From assembly GCA_002633025.1 (NCBI GenBank), contig NMRB01000394.1, forward strand, positions 32,884 through 96,883: DNA of 64,000 bases. The letters run 5' to 3'. The DNA is from Notospermus geniculatus. Its lineage: Eukaryota > Nemertea > Pilidiophora > Heteronemertea > Lineidae. Shown in pieces: positions 15,182 through 46,645 of this stretch; the stretch's first letter is position 1; every line of letters begins with the position of its first letter. Below the pieces are notes generated by a model. The model was given only the letters and a program-made list of their open reading frames with translations, was not told where the DNA came from and made no database searches. Both the position numbers and the translations under genes were made by a program.

Positions 15182-16641
15182 ATTTTGTGTTTTTTTGAAA
15201 ATAAATTACCAAATTAGGCTATATACAAGCACACCTCACCTCGCTGTCTTTGTGAGACACTTCGTGAGAACACTGTTGGCGGGAGGATGGTGAAGATTTA
15301 TGCGCCAAACCGCATCACCCGATGTATTTTTCCGAATGATGTCATAAAGCAGCTCTCTGATTGGTTATGATAAATATCATGGGATCTACTTTCATGATAT
15401 TTTCGATTGAAACACTCTGAAATTGTAACTATTCTAAATACTTTCAGACATTTAGATACGATTTTAATGATATTGTTATCCTAATCAATGTTTATCCTCC
15501 GATGTAAACGAAACAATACGTTCTATATTTGTCTGGGCGCGGATGGATAGTGTCGCTATCGGTTAGAAGGTTCGCGTTCTCAATATTCCCAGGCAACGGG
15601 TTTGTTTCAAGTATCAACAATTGGGGGCGCGCCCAACCGCGCCATTTGGCGCCAAGACACTCCCACTATTTCGCGCCACGAGAGCGAGCAGAGCGCATGC
15701 CAAGTGGAAGGTCCAAATTGCAGCAAAAAACTCCAGTCCATTATTGTGACATGAGCCGTCTCTTTTGTTTAATTCTTGCCATTCGCGCTGCAAGAAAAAA
15801 AGAACTAGAGAGCCCAGTGACCACTGACTGACCACACCCCCGGTATTCCACGTCCGCGCGCGTTTTTCCATTTGGGGACGGGAGAGCGGGGCATTATGCT
15901 TAGCCCGGCCGTTGCAGGCGTTTGGACTAGAGCCTGGTTTTTATGACAAAACAAAACTTTTTTAATGAAGAAACTACGTTTTTGTGGATAACGGGCATGT
16001 TTCGCGAATTTAAAACTACCGGTACTCAAGAATTTGTGAAAATTCTAATTCATGAATTGGAGGACCTGCTTTCTTTAAGATGAGATAGGCCTAAGCATAG
16101 CCTCGGCCAACCTGGCTCATCACAAATTTGTCTACATCGCAAAAAAACTATAGATTTACATGTAGGCCTATATAGATCGATCACAAAAAAGTTTTAAATA
16201 CCGTCCACGGTATCCTAATAGTCTGCAGCTAGTGGCCCATGGATATTCGATCCTCCATTTTTGTTACTGACCCTCCCGCACTGACTGCATGGGCCCGGCT
16301 GCGTAGGGCCCGCTACAGCGCCCGACAAGTGGATTAATTCATGAGCCAAAATCAGGACTTCGCCCACGGGTGTGGAAACGAGGCAAAGGATGGGCCAACC
16401 TCTTTCACCTCAGAGGCGGATCCTTGGAAAAGCGGGAGCGCACTCATGGCTGTGACACTTTTTACTCAGCCAGTAGGCTACTTGTAACGTTTTTTAATGC
16501 CACACTGTATTGAATTAATCTGCAAGTGTTTCCCTACAGGTGTAATGTTTGAGAATGCCTCCCGCATGACAATGCCCGCTTTATTGTTCGGCGGACACTC
16601 AAATACAGAACTTTACGAAAGCCCAGAAGGCTCATTCAAAA

Positions 16642-16741
16642 TTCAATATTGAAACACCGATTTCAATATTGAAATCGGATCTTCAATATTGAACTGTTGA
16701 CTTCAATATTGAAATCGGTTCTTCAATATTGAAATCGGATA
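16642..16741. repeat. Array of five 20-bp units, each with the palindrome TTCAATATTGAA
   Basis: The perfect 12-bp palindrome TTCAATATTGAA starts at 16642, 16662, 16682, 16702 and 16722, separated by 8-base spacers (mostly ATCGGATC-like). The strict 20-bp period puts each palindrome about two helical turns from the next. Confidence 0.85.
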
Positions 16742-17909
16742 TTTTCAACTTATAAAAACCATCAAATTTACACTAACGAATGTTACCAAAAAATGAATTA
16801 GCGCTGGGTTATAAAGAGTNTACAACTTATTTACAACTGGGGACACATGCACCTTGACTTCCAGGAAAAGTGGCAGACGTTACACCACTGCACTCTCGGC
16901 ATTTATTTCCATGTCACATACCACGTGTAGGCTAAAACGAGGAGCAGTTGTTCGAAACTGCGGGAGCAGCAAGTCTTTCAAACCGGTGTGGCAGTAATGA
17001 ATGTCCCTTTGAAAAATGTCCACATAACCCATGGAAGTAACTGCCACTCTGACAGATCATTCAGTCCTATATTACTGCACTAAAATTTGATTACGAAAGA
17101 AACACATATTTTTGGCACAAAATGCTTCAGTTTATTTCTGGAAGCCCAGACATAGTTTACAAGCAGTTACTGAGCAATAAATACGGCCTAGCACACAGAT
17201 ACATTTGAAGTAGGTACAGTGGACACCTCTGCCATGAGAACACCTCTCTATTTAATTCGCCAAGTTCCAAATCGGTCACTCTTCATTTTGACATGGAGGC
17301 AGACCATAACTAGGACATTTCTCACTCAATTAAGGACAAAATTGGTCAATCGCAAAGTGTCCTAGAGAAGGTCCACTGTACCTTATATACATGTACTTCA
17401 TACAAGAAGTTGCTGTTCCAGGAGATGATAAAAGCAAGTTGTTGGTAGGAGATTCTCCAAACTATGAGCACCTTGAGAAAGAACCAAACAAATGGAGGTC
17501 CAGGTAAATAACATATGATTTTGAGACAGCATTGGCACATACCAGTGGAGGTTCATGAACGTTTTTCTAGTGCAATAACACGAGTGATTACCAGCACCGT
17601 TAATGAGTAATGAATATGATGAAATCGAACTTGAGAAAGAAATAAAAAATTGCATAGTTTTGGTCCCTAAAACTACAAGATTGTTAAAGAATTGCAAGCA
17701 TGCCTAAAAATTATAATGTGTAATATTGCACAGTGTCGGACTGATAGGTAGAGTTCTAGGAACAGTTTGGTGCATAAGTTGTACAGGATAAAATGAACTA
17801 ATGGGAAGCCAACCCAAATTAGCTTTTAAATTGGATTTTAAAATTCGCTTTCAAATTAGCTTTCAAAATTTGCTTTGATGTCACATTTGTAATCCTGTTC
17901 TACATTATA

Positions 17910-18034
17910 AAATACGTATAAAATCGTCTCCGAATTTTGCAAATTTTCTCCGCCAAAAATTTGCAAAATTCGTCGACGACTTTATACGTATTTTATCATT
18001 TTGTGTGTCGTTGTTTGTGCTCTATGTTGGATAT
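17910..18034 (+). mobile_element. Hairpin-head/conserved-tail element, copy 1
   Basis: Direct repeats CTGTTCTACATTATA flank it (17895-17909 and 18035-18049). Head: AATACGTATAAAATCGTCTCCG pairing with GTCGACGACTTTATACGTATT. Tail: TCATTTTGTGTGTCG then TGTGCTCTATGTTGGA. This is the shortest of four copies; its hairpin loop lacks the GACCCC..GGGGTC section seen in the others. Confidence 0.8.
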
Positions 18035-18211
18035 CTGTTCTACATTATATCATTGTATTAAGTAGAAGCAGATGATATGTCATCAAGGGACAATATTCAA
18101 ACTGACAAATTCATGGAGACAAGTACCAGTGCTATTTTCCCCATTCCACTGCCAAAGACCACTTAGCCCAATTTTTAATTAGGCCTATGTGCCAAAAAGT
18201 ACCTGGGTCAT

Positions 18212-18318
18212 CATATTCATAAAACTTACTACTTAAGTCTAAGTGTGACACTTATCCTTTGTTCAACACAAACGATAAAAGCATGACACTTAGACTTAAG
18301 TATGTTTATGAATATGGA
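18212..18318. mobile_element. Hairpin element with CATATTCATAAAC ends
   Basis: ATATTCATAAAACTTACTAC with TTAAGTCTAAGTGTGACA pairs with TGACACTTAGACTTAAGTATGTTTATGAATAT. It has the same general build as the GGGCC hairpins (a TTCATAAA-type end followed by CTTAAGTC) but no GGGCC. Confidence 0.6.
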
Positions 18319-18878
18319 GCCAGAACCCTCACAGAATGCTTTCTGATGAATAGCTATGTTGCAGGCCGGGGTTTCTGGAAATTTTGTTTTTGTTGAAGTT
18401 GCCGATGGCAGCAAAAGGGTTAAAGGTTAATATCAATTACTCATAATAATGGAAGAAATAGATGGCGCTTTGAGGTGATTACGTCTAGACAGCGTGGAAC
18501 AGATGGTGAAACATACCACACCAGGTATGATGACTCATCGATGGGCTGTACAAGAAGAACTGACTCACATACCATTCTTAAGAAGATGAGAAAATATCAT
18601 GCTTTCTAAATACTGGTACCGGTATTTGAACTTGGGATTTTGTTGAGGAAGTTTGCGCCTCCTTTATCAAGATTTCTGCTGAATGATCACATGAAAAACA
18701 TAAAGCGACACAAACGAGTTGAATACTGTGGGTTGCAGTTGGGTAAAATGAATACATGATTTCATGCAGTAAAGTACATGTACCGTACGCCTGTCAGGGA
18801 TATATTGGTACTGGAGCATGGTGTTGCAGTGGTTACGGCATAAGATACACGGCCAAGGCCGGTTCCATTCTTAGTCAA

Positions 18879-19111
18879 TAGACGATATCACTCCAAAAGA
18901 GCGCAGCACCTGACAGGTAACTACAGCGTCACGACGTCCCGTACTCATTCCGTGACATCTTGACGTAAGACGACGTCATGATCGCTGAAACAAGTGGAAG
19001 TTTTTCGAATGACGTCATGGCGTTCAGAATGGGGCACGGGATGTCGTGACGCTGAAGGCCTAGCCAGCTACCCGTCAGGTGCTGCGCTCTATTGGAGTGA
19101 TAGAGTCTATT
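18879..19111. mobile_element. MITE family 2, copy B
   Basis: TAGACGATATCACTCCAAAAGAGCGCAGCACCTGAC on the left; inverse GTCAGGTGCTGCGCTCTATTGGAGTGATAGAGTCTA on the right. TA at both edges. It matches copy A at 3547-3774. Confidence 0.75.
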
Positions 19112-20211
19112 AGGTCACTACTGTGAAGAACTCTGAATTAGTCTGAAAGGATCAAGACTTTTGAGCTGAACAGGCTGCTCCTTGACTTCCTAAGAAAGAT
19201 TTCTGGAGACTGGGGTAACAATATGAAGCAGTTTGAGACTGCGTTACAGTGCAATATAAAAGCTCACATTTATATCATTACATATTTTATAACGATCATT
19301 CCTCAAATATTATCATCAAAATCCAGTTCGTTAATACTGTTTAACCATTCCAATTAAACTTTCGACAAAATTTACCACTGAACTTTCAAAAGGCCTGAAA
19401 GCAAGTAAGCTCTATCACAATTGCTGAAACTACGAACGACAGAGAGAAGGCATGCCAAACCAAGACAGCAGCAATTTATATTTTTACTGACAGTTACCGG
19501 TACCACCGGTACACATAGATTTCATGTAGGAAATATACATACTTTCATAGTAAACTTGCAATGAAATAAACCATCATTGGTAATTTGGCAGTGATTTACA
19601 ATGATACAGCTTCCATAATGTTCTATTAACTTCCTTAGTTACCACATCTATTTCTTTTCCTACCTTCCTATTGAGCAGATCATTATCTAAACCACAACAA
19701 ACATGCAAGCCAGATCACCATAACAAGGTCGTCAGAAAAGTCGTGTTGCTAACAATACCAATACTGTAGAGTGCAGTATGTTTGTAGCCATTGATTCATC
19801 ACTGATATAAGCATCAGTTCATAACTAGATAGATAGCACCAAAATCTGATCTAGCCTGTTCACGATAGCACCCAAAAATCAGCAAATAAAAGCATACAAT
19901 GTACAGTGGAACCTCCGTTAGTGGACACCTATCTTTATTAAGGACATTAAAGTTCAGTCCCGCATTGCTCATTTCTCTTCATTTGGACAACATAAATCAG
20001 GACACTTATCATAAAGGAAGCGTTATGAGTCCCATAGGGGTCCTTAGTAGAGAAGTTCCACTATATTATGAACTGTAGGTGAAATTAGCACCAAAAGGCA
20101 ATGATTGATACTGTAATACTGTGTACATTTCAGCCATCTGATTCTGAGTAGATCTCTGGATGTGTCCTTCATGGACCAGTCCTCTTCAAATATATGTATC
20201 TGTCAGAACAA

Positions 20212-20588
20212 GGCTACGGGTATACCGAACGTGATTCCTATGCGAATTTCGTATCCGACATCCTGTGCGTTGACGGATGGGGCAATGGCTTTTCCTTTGG
20301 ATGGTTAGACCGAGTGCGATTTGCTGTGCGTTGATGCAATGCGTCCAAATATGATTGAAAAATTTTCAAATTTTCAGCCGACGCACAGGTCAATGCACAT
20401 TTTTGAAGGTGGCGCTGGTGTGCCTCATCACTTCCGGCGTGCTTTGGCGAGTAGAAGTACTGAGGCAATGGACACGAAATAAAACACATTGAGTGTACAG
20501 TGTTTTCTGGGCAATTGTTTGAAAAACGCATGCGACGACGAACAGGCATCGCACAGGACGACGGATCACGTTCAGTATACCCGTAGCC
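20212..20588. mobile_element. 377-bp element with ~26-bp terminal inverted repeats (GGCTACGGGTATAC)
   Basis: GGCTACGGGTATACCGAACGTGATTCC on the left is inverted on the right as GGATCACGTTCAGTATACCCGTAGCC. The interior also pairs in part around GCGACG and CGCACAGG. The target duplication is unclear (AACAA-like on both sides). No transposase. Confidence 0.65.
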
Positions 20589-22375
20589 TAACAAGAATGT
20601 TGAAGTTCTCGAGTCAGTTCATGAGATTCCATTTGTCTTTGTGAAGACAAAGATGGTAAGAAATAGAACTGGGCTGAACTTCTGCAACACGTACGCACCA
20701 TTTCTTGGAAGTTTAAACAACACGGCCTAAAAATGCAACTGAGTTACATAACCTGATCGAGTAAAACCATATAGACAGATCAACCGCTGAGAGTGACAGA
20801 CAAGACATTGAATAAATGCAATAATAAGATTATATTATAAACAAGAGCAGCAGGATTATATAAACATAAATTCTGTCTAACTAGAAATAATTCTCATATA
20901 TTTCACAAAAGTTCGAATTTGAACAAAATTGACAGGACCTTCATATGGCCAACATAGATTCAGCTCCTTCTAAAACAATGAATGATTCCACTCCACTAGA
21001 GCCAAGCAGCTGTACAATTGCCATACATGAAGTAAAGATTGTACAGCTCTTGTTCTCAGAGGCTGGTCTGAACATTATAATATGCCTGAAACATGTGACT
21101 ATGAGATAATGATATGACAGGTCTGGTATGTACATCTATTTCCCCTAAACTAAAGTATGATTCAACCTACAACTTCAACATGGCAAAGTGCCAGGCCGGT
21201 GCAACAGACACCAGAAAGTGAACACAATGATTAAACCACAAACTACAATATTTACGTTGACTGAACGCAACCTTGGAGTGTTTGGTATAGGCTGTTCAAG
21301 TGACCCAAACATCATCAGGTACTGCGACATGGATTATTTACCACTGACCTGTGCACATTTCCAAGCTCGGCACTTTGCCCATGTTGAAGTTAGGGTGAAT
21401 CATACTATATAACTACTGTATACATCTACTATCAACACCTGTAATGTGGGAATCCTTTGTTTCTTTCTAAACACTTGGTTACCATATACTGAGTGTAAAA
21501 AAGTTCCATCGACAAAAAGTGCAGGGGAAGAGATAAATCATAAGTTTGCATTCCTGCACACATCTCCACGGTGTTGAAATCCCGTCATGACGTAAAGATG
21601 GAAAATTTGTGATGATGCCGTGATGTCAAATGGCGTGAATGTCATGTTTCCAAAGAGAGGCTGATAGTGCCAAAATGGCGAGATATGTGCAGCTCGGTGT
21701 TATCGTTCATCAACTTGGGATTTGTCTCTTGACCAGCAGTGTGTTTCTAGTACTGTAGGATGACAGGTACCAGTATATTCTTATAGTTCAGTCAAACAAG
21801 GTTAGAACTTATCATCTGTAAAATGAACGCCTGGCAAGAACACCTAATTTGACCCATCCAGGGTCTTCGCTTGGCAAGATCTTTTGTAGTATGATGGTAT
21901 TTACCGGTATACCACAGCTAAAGCCAAGATTCAAGAATCAATGATCAGAGGCTAAGAGGAGAGTACAAACTTCTGTGTTAACTCATTTGACCCCAGGTAT
22001 GAGCAGGCGGTATCTTCTGTTGAAGTTTTCCAAAAGCCACGGAAATGAATTGGAAAGAATATGAAGAAACATTCTTCAGATGGTTAACAGGAACAATTTT
22101 TTGTCAAATATTTTTCAATCAATACCATAGGATGTGAGAAAGCTTTGACAGAGGATGCCGTCTGCTGGACTCTGGGGACAGATGAGTTTCAAACTCAAGC
22201 AAGTGACCCTGTAGTTTGCTTTTTACATGAAAGTGCCTGAAAAGACCAGTTTATCAGTGTCACTGTTGCTAAAGTCTCCAGTCGAAATATCCAACAACAC
22301 CAAATGAAACATGCCGACATTTTGGCTGTTACAATGCAAACACTAGAGCCAGAGGTGTTATTTGAAAGTTGTGAT

Positions 22376-42012
<19,637 letters not shown>

Positions 42013-42016
<4 letters not shown>

Positions 42017-42084
42017 CGTGGAAGCCCAGTGGTTGTAACTTCGAATACTCCCTCCCTCTGAATCATTGAAAACTTGCCAGACAT
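42013..42084 (-). CDS. Possible 23-codon upstream ORF overlapping the tubulin B start
   Basis: On -, ATGTCTGGCAAG at 42084 opens a 23-codon frame that ends TGA at 42015-42013, overlapping the tubulin B start as ATGA. Whether it is transcribed depends on the unknown start site; a ttctttccag acceptor ends just before it at 42086. If present in mRNA it could limit or couple tubulin translation. Confidence 0.3.
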
Positions 42085-42518
42085 GCTGGAAAGAAGTTTA
42101 TAAACGAGGAAGTGCCTAACAACACCCGGAATCAGTACACGTCCGCCAGCCATTTGTAACTCGTAATTCCATTGGTTGGTTTTCGAACTACTTTATTAAT
42201 AAGTATACATTTTTCAGGACATTTAGGCGGTATTGGACTTTTATTCATACCACACTTTTATAAATATAAGAAATATTCGATATTTTATGTGATTAAATGT
42301 CAGTCAACAGTGATTTATTTGGCGACCTAATTTCAACTAGCGTATTAATCGAGTTTGGGTGATTTACTTTTGAAACAGAAAATTTCATTGGTTGTCAAAA
42401 GCAATATGTCTGCGCCCATGACTCACGTGGGTTTCCTATACCTTTCCTGTACATTCTGTATACATTGCGTACATTCTGAGAATTGTCATTCGAGGAAGTC
42501 ATCAAAAACAATGCAAAC
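42017..42518. promoter_or_regulatory. Shared promoter region of beta-tubulin B and PSMG4
   Basis: The 502 bp between two divergent start codons. Two ATTGG (inverted CCAAT) boxes lie at 42171 and 42387. TGACTCA at 42419-42425 overlaps the E-box CACGTG at 42424-42429, about 90 bp before the PSMG4 ATG; TGACTCA-type sites are used by CNC/Nrf factors that control proteasome genes in animals. Arrangement and motifs are seen; co-regulation is inferred. Confidence 0.55.
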
Positions 42519-42701
42519 ATGACCAATTCCGGCGATGACATTGCGCAGGCAGAGTGCCTGATGGGCACGCATTCATTTAGTGACTTGATACTCGACCTTG
42601 AAATAAATTTCCAAGTGATAAAGATGGAAGGCAGTTTTTTTCTGTGGATGGGAAAAGATAAAAATGTTGGGAATTTGGCCATGGCTCTGGCAACTAAGTT
42701 T
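42519..42701 (+). CDS. PSMG4: PSMG4 exon 1
   Basis: 61 codons from MTNSGDD to LATKF, donor GTAAGT. Confidence 0.88.
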
Positions 42702-44530
42702 GTAAGTTGATAGTAAGATATTGACGTGTAGGCCGCACAGGGACCTGACGCGAGACAGCAGTAGGGTTGAGTTAGGGTTGTAACCCCTAGGCCTAATTAG
42801 GGGAACCCTAACCCAAAGGTACATGCTCTATTCGCCTTATCTCATTTCGCCTTTTCCCATTTTGCCTTCAAAAAGTGTACATTTCGCCTTTTCCCGATTC
42901 GCCTTCTCTCATTTCGCCTTCTCCTACTTCGCCTTATCTCATTTTGCCTTTGTCTCTATTTGCCTTTTTCTACCTCGCCTTTTCCTGTTTTGCCTCTGTT
43001 TCTTTTTGCCTTTTCTTAAGTGGCCTTTTCTAGTTTTGCCTTTATCTTAATTTGCCTTTGTCTTTTTTCGCCTCGTCATAGTCTGCCTTGTCTCAATTCG
43101 CATTTGTCTAAATTTGCCTTCTTCCTAATTCGCCTTCTCTCATCTTGCCTTTGTCTTTATTCGCCTTACTCTTATTTTGCCTTCTTCCTATTTCGCCTTG
43201 TTCCATCTTGCCTCAGTCTCATCTTACCTTTTCCTATTTTGCCTTTGTTTCATTTTACCTTTTCTTAAAAACTGCATTCCGTGACCTGAAACTAATATTC
43301 TACACCCAAACATTTGTCAAAGAGTTATTCTGTGTGAGTTTTCAACAAAAACATTTGATAATATTACCCGATTTTTAGCGTTCACAGACAGAGAATGATA
43401 TCAGTGCAAGAGCATCTATACTTTCGTAAGAAATGGTCTCCTAGGTTCATTTTCTGAAGGTAAGGCGACAAAAATGCATGACACAATATGTATGAGAAGG
43501 TAAAGTAGGATGTGGCAGAATGAGACGAAGGTGAATTGAGAAAAGGCCAGTCAAGACAAAGGCAGAATAAAACAAAGGCAAGATAAGCGAAGGCAAATTG
43601 AGTAAAGGCGAGATGGGAAATGGCAAAATGAGAAAAGGCAAATTGGGAAGAAGGTGAAATGGGACAAAGGCTAATCGAGAAAATGCGAAAAGAGAAAAGG
43701 CAAAATAATACAAAGGCAGATTAGAACGAAGGCGAAATATGAGAAGGCGATTTAAGATGAGGCGAGATGAGATAAAGGTGAATTGGGAGTAAGGCAAGTT
43801 AAGACAAAGGCAGAATAATACAAAGGCAAGTTAGGCGAAGGCGAATTAAGAAAAGGCGAGATGTGGAATGGCAAAATGAGAAAAGGCAAAATGAGAGAAG
43901 GCGAATTGAGATAAGGCGAATAGAGCAGACACCAACCCAAACCGTACTGTCTTGCATCAGCGTCAGGTCCCTGTGGTAGGACGAGGCCTATATTGATGGT
44001 GATCAACTCATAATATAGTGTACCTGGCCTATACCCCATGATTTTTACCTGCCTATCAATGAAATGGAATGGTGCTCACTCGCCATTCTCACTTCACCAG
44101 GTCGCCGAGTCCGAGGGCTTGGGAATATTAAGTCTTGCTTCTTTTTCAGGAGAAAAATCCACTTGGTACCCACCTCCTTGGAGACAGGAATGATGAATTC
44201 AGCATTGCTCTTGCACAGAAATTAGGTATGATCTTTTTGTCGCCTCAAAATTCAGGAAGCTGTTTGGTTGTGGTCAGGAGGAAGTTGAACCATGGAGAGA
44301 CAAACCTCAAGTTCCACAAAAGAAAAACTGTTGCATTCCCAGCACCAGTAGGATTTTACTGTGTACACCTCTATTATGTTCATTTTTTGATGGATTTTTC
44401 ATTTGTTTCAGCTAAGAAAACTGGCAAGCAAGTTTTTGTCAGTTCAAGTCTCCCGGATGATAGACAGTTGCTACCACTTGTGGAACAGAGAGTTGCAGAA
44501 GAAATGAAAGTCAATCCTGACAAGTTCTGA
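42519..44530 (+). CDS. PSMG4: Proteasome assembly chaperone 4
   Basis: Exons 42519-42701, 44150-44225 and 44412-44530 join in frame to 125 residues (human PSMG4 is 123). Matching blocks: FSDLILDLEINFQVIKM, SFFLWMGKDKNVGNLAMAL, LLGDRNDEFSIALAQKL, KKTGKQVFVSSSLPDD and a C-terminal PDKF. PSMG4 (PAC4) pairs with PSMG3 and guides assembly of the alpha ring of the 20S proteasome in the cytoplasm. Start at 42519 is the first ATG of the frame. Donor GTAAGT after codon 61, acceptor ttctttttcag; second intron GTATGA..tttgtttcag in phase 1. Intron 1 carries a 1.24-kb foldback element. Divergent from tubulin B, convergent with FASTKD1. Confidence 0.9.
42736..43975. mobile_element. 1,240-bp foldback transposon with GCCTT-repeat arms
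   Basis: Perfect 16-bp ends: CACAGGGACCTGACGC (42736-42751) and its inverse (43960-43975). An 8-bp flanking repeat, GTAGGCCG (42728-42735) and GTAGGACG (43976-43983), differs at one base and fits a target duplication. Inside, the left arm (about 42828-43265) is a degenerate array of TTTGCCTT/TTCGCCTT + TCTCATTT units of 16-18 bp; the right arm (about 43497-43925) is the inverse. The central 230 bp is unique. The plan is that of Drosophila FB and sea-urchin TU foldback elements. No transposase. Confidence 0.85.
44150..44225 (+). CDS. PSMG4: PSMG4 exon 2
   Basis: 76 bp, EKNPLGTHLLGDRNDEF onward; phase 0 in, phase 1 out. Confidence 0.88.
44412..44530 (+). CDS. PSMG4: PSMG4 exon 3
   Basis: Completes the Ala codon, then KKTGKQVFVSSS to VNPDKF and TGA. 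Confidence 0.9.
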
Positions 44531-44548
44531 GGATCATTGGCAGGTGTG

Positions 44549-44554
44549 AATAAA
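44549..44554 (+). terminator. PSMG4 polyadenylation signal AATAAA
   Basis: 18 bases after the PSMG4 stop codon. Confidence 0.55.
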
Positions 44555-44737
44555 TAACTTAAAAATCTTTTGAAGGCTTGCCTTTTCACCCTGGGTGGCA
44601 TGACGTCCTTTTCTTCTCTGCTCATTTGGTACTTGACAATGTATTTGGATTGTCCTGTGTAATACACGTACTAGATAATTAGCATTCTCTGACATTGTAT
44701 GAACTCATGGTACTAGTGACAGGTACTGATCAAAGAA

Positions 44738-44982
44738 TAGACAAATCCCAAATTGACGTAAACGAGAAAGATCTGTGCACTTCCGCCGAAATCGCAAACA
44801 CAACCTCGTTCTGAAACTAAATGACGTGACACAGAGAACCCCACGACAGTGACTTTGACGACGTTGCGTCAGAGTCGACCATTGTTGAATCATGGATTGT
44901 GTCACGTTGGCTGGTTTCAGATCGAGGTTGTGGTTGTGATTTCGGCGGAAGTGCGCAGATCTGCGAATTCGAGAATTGTCTA
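44738..44982. mobile_element. MITE family 1, copy C
   Basis: TAGACAAATCCCAAATTGAC at one end, the arms GCACTTCCGCCGAAAT and ATTTCGGCGGAAGTGCGCAG, and TTGTCTA at the other end. Same length (245 bp) as copy A. It lies between the convergent PSMG4 and FASTKD1 genes. Confidence 0.75.
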
Positions 44983-46561
44983 TTTTCCAGCTATCCTCTG
45001 TATTGCTATATTTCTGTATCATGGATGAAGTTGAGCATTCAAACTTTCTGTTCCAGCGTACAGAGAGATCTTACTGATGTTCCCTGCTGCTGTCCGAAAT
45101 TTTCTCAATGAGGTGGTGGAGTCGTTGGCTTCTTGGGCTTCCTTCCACCCGTGGCAAGTTATGGTATCTGATGAACATTGAGGTTGATATGTTCCTATGG
45201 GATACTCGGAAAACTGCTAAGGAGATATCAACACTTCAGTACAGACCTGACAAGATGTTAAAAGACAGTGAGCATGATGTGTAATAGGGACAGATGACTT
45301 GAACTTGACAGTATCTTACGTTCTCCTCCATCAGGTTATCATCATCATCATCATCAATTTCGACTATCTAGCCTTGCAAGGCTGTAAGCCGCTACATTTA
45401 ACTGCAACTCAAACTAGCTAGTTATCATCCAACAAATATAACAACTTTAAATGGATTGCTCATCACTTGACATCATCAAGGGATACCGACCTGGACTATC
45501 AATCATCATATTTTCCAATTAACACCAGCTTGGATGATTGTCGCACAAGACTGTCAAACGATAAAAGTCAGAAAAAGAACTGTAAAATCAACCAGACTTT
45601 ATTAAAATCAGTCTATCAATTTACAAATTCCACATCTGACTCAATTCTTACCATTCAAGCCTTTCCATTTCCAACAAATCACTACACCCTCTAATTTATA
45701 CCCCTATTTTGGGCACATTGAAAATTTTAAAATCAGGAGCAAATTTAGATAATTGCACGGCACTTTGTGGAACTGATGGTCTCTGACCATTCACAAACAG
45801 TTCACTTCTATAATCCTAGATACAAATATGGATGTTAACATGGATTTCAGGCCAGCATTGGGTATTTTGGGCACATTTTTCCCATGCAAATTTGGGCACA
45901 AACTAGATTTCACTACACCCTATAAAGGTGTAGTGAAAGTGCAATGGAAAGGCCTGCCATTCCAAAGAAATAATCTTGCATGTAATCATAAAGGAATTAA
46001 ACATAAAGGTTTAACTGCGAACGACGAAGTAACTGAGTAATGTTGAGGTTTAAAGGGATACTAGCCACATTTATAAAATGCTTAATTTGTAAGTTGAACC
46101 TTTATGTTTGATTCCTTTATGATGTAATACATCATCTTAGATCATTACAGATTCACTTCAAGCACTAAAAGAAATACTTTCTCATTGTGCTCAATAGGAC
46201 AGCACAGGGGAGGGATACATCCCCAAAGACGACAAATGGTACAGAAGTCATCTGAAACCCGGTGTAACATCTGCCAGTGTTCTCCATCTGTGAGTGTTCC
46301 CCTCCTATTGTCTGATGGAATAAGCAGCGACCTGACAATAGAGGACACACAGAGAAACATGTCAATCTATTTGTCAGCATTTCCCAAAAAATAAGGGGGA
46401 CACACTCACCCACAGAAACACTGGTAGATATAACACCGGCAATCACTAAGGTGGCTTAATTTCCTGATCACATTGCTGCCGGTATATTCCATTTTGAAAG
46501 GGAAGATCAGTATTTGTTCAGGTCCATCCGAAGTAAATCTATCAAGATAGAATCCACAACA
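44983..46561. other. Intergenic, between PSMG4 and FASTKD1 3' ends
   Basis: No gene seen. An ATC microsatellite lies at about 45337-45355; the rest is AT-rich unique sequence that should include the FASTKD1 3' untranslated region (no clear AATAAA found on -). Confidence 0.5.
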
Positions 46562-46645
46562 TCAAGCAAACAACTTGTGTTTGATATAATCGACCTTAGA
46601 ATCTTTGTCTGATAGGCTCATGGAGTTCCATTCGTAGAGAGGAAC
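46562..46645 (-). CDS. FASTKD1: FASTKD1 last exon, end of the RAP domain
   Basis: 84 bp, VPLYEWNSMSLSDKDSKVDY then IKHKLFA and stop; acceptor ttctttcag. Confidence 0.88.
   Translation of the reverse strand, partial: VPLYEWNSMSLSDKDSKVDYIKHKLFA

Larger units (their letters stand above)
15182..22375. other. Intergenic region between the two beta-tubulin genes
   Basis: No gene found. The first few hundred bases are the tubulin A promoter side; near 15586-15599 the - strand reads GTTGCCTGGGAATA, one perfect GTTGCC half of an RFX X-box with a poor second half. The rest holds the listed repeats at 16642, 17910, 18212, 18879 and 20212, a single N at 16820 and AT-rich unique sequence. The end nearest 22375 should be tubulin B 3' untranslated region; I saw no clear AATAAA there. 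Confidence 0.5.

Noticed and set aside
15586-15599. RFX X-box upstream of tubulin A
   Set aside because: Only one half-site (GTTGCC) is good; the second half (GGAATA) deviates too much to call.
42823-43268. Long Phe/Leu/Pro-rich frames (LFLPRLFLFCLCFF and similar)
   Set aside because: They are translations of the GCCTT arms of the foldback element.
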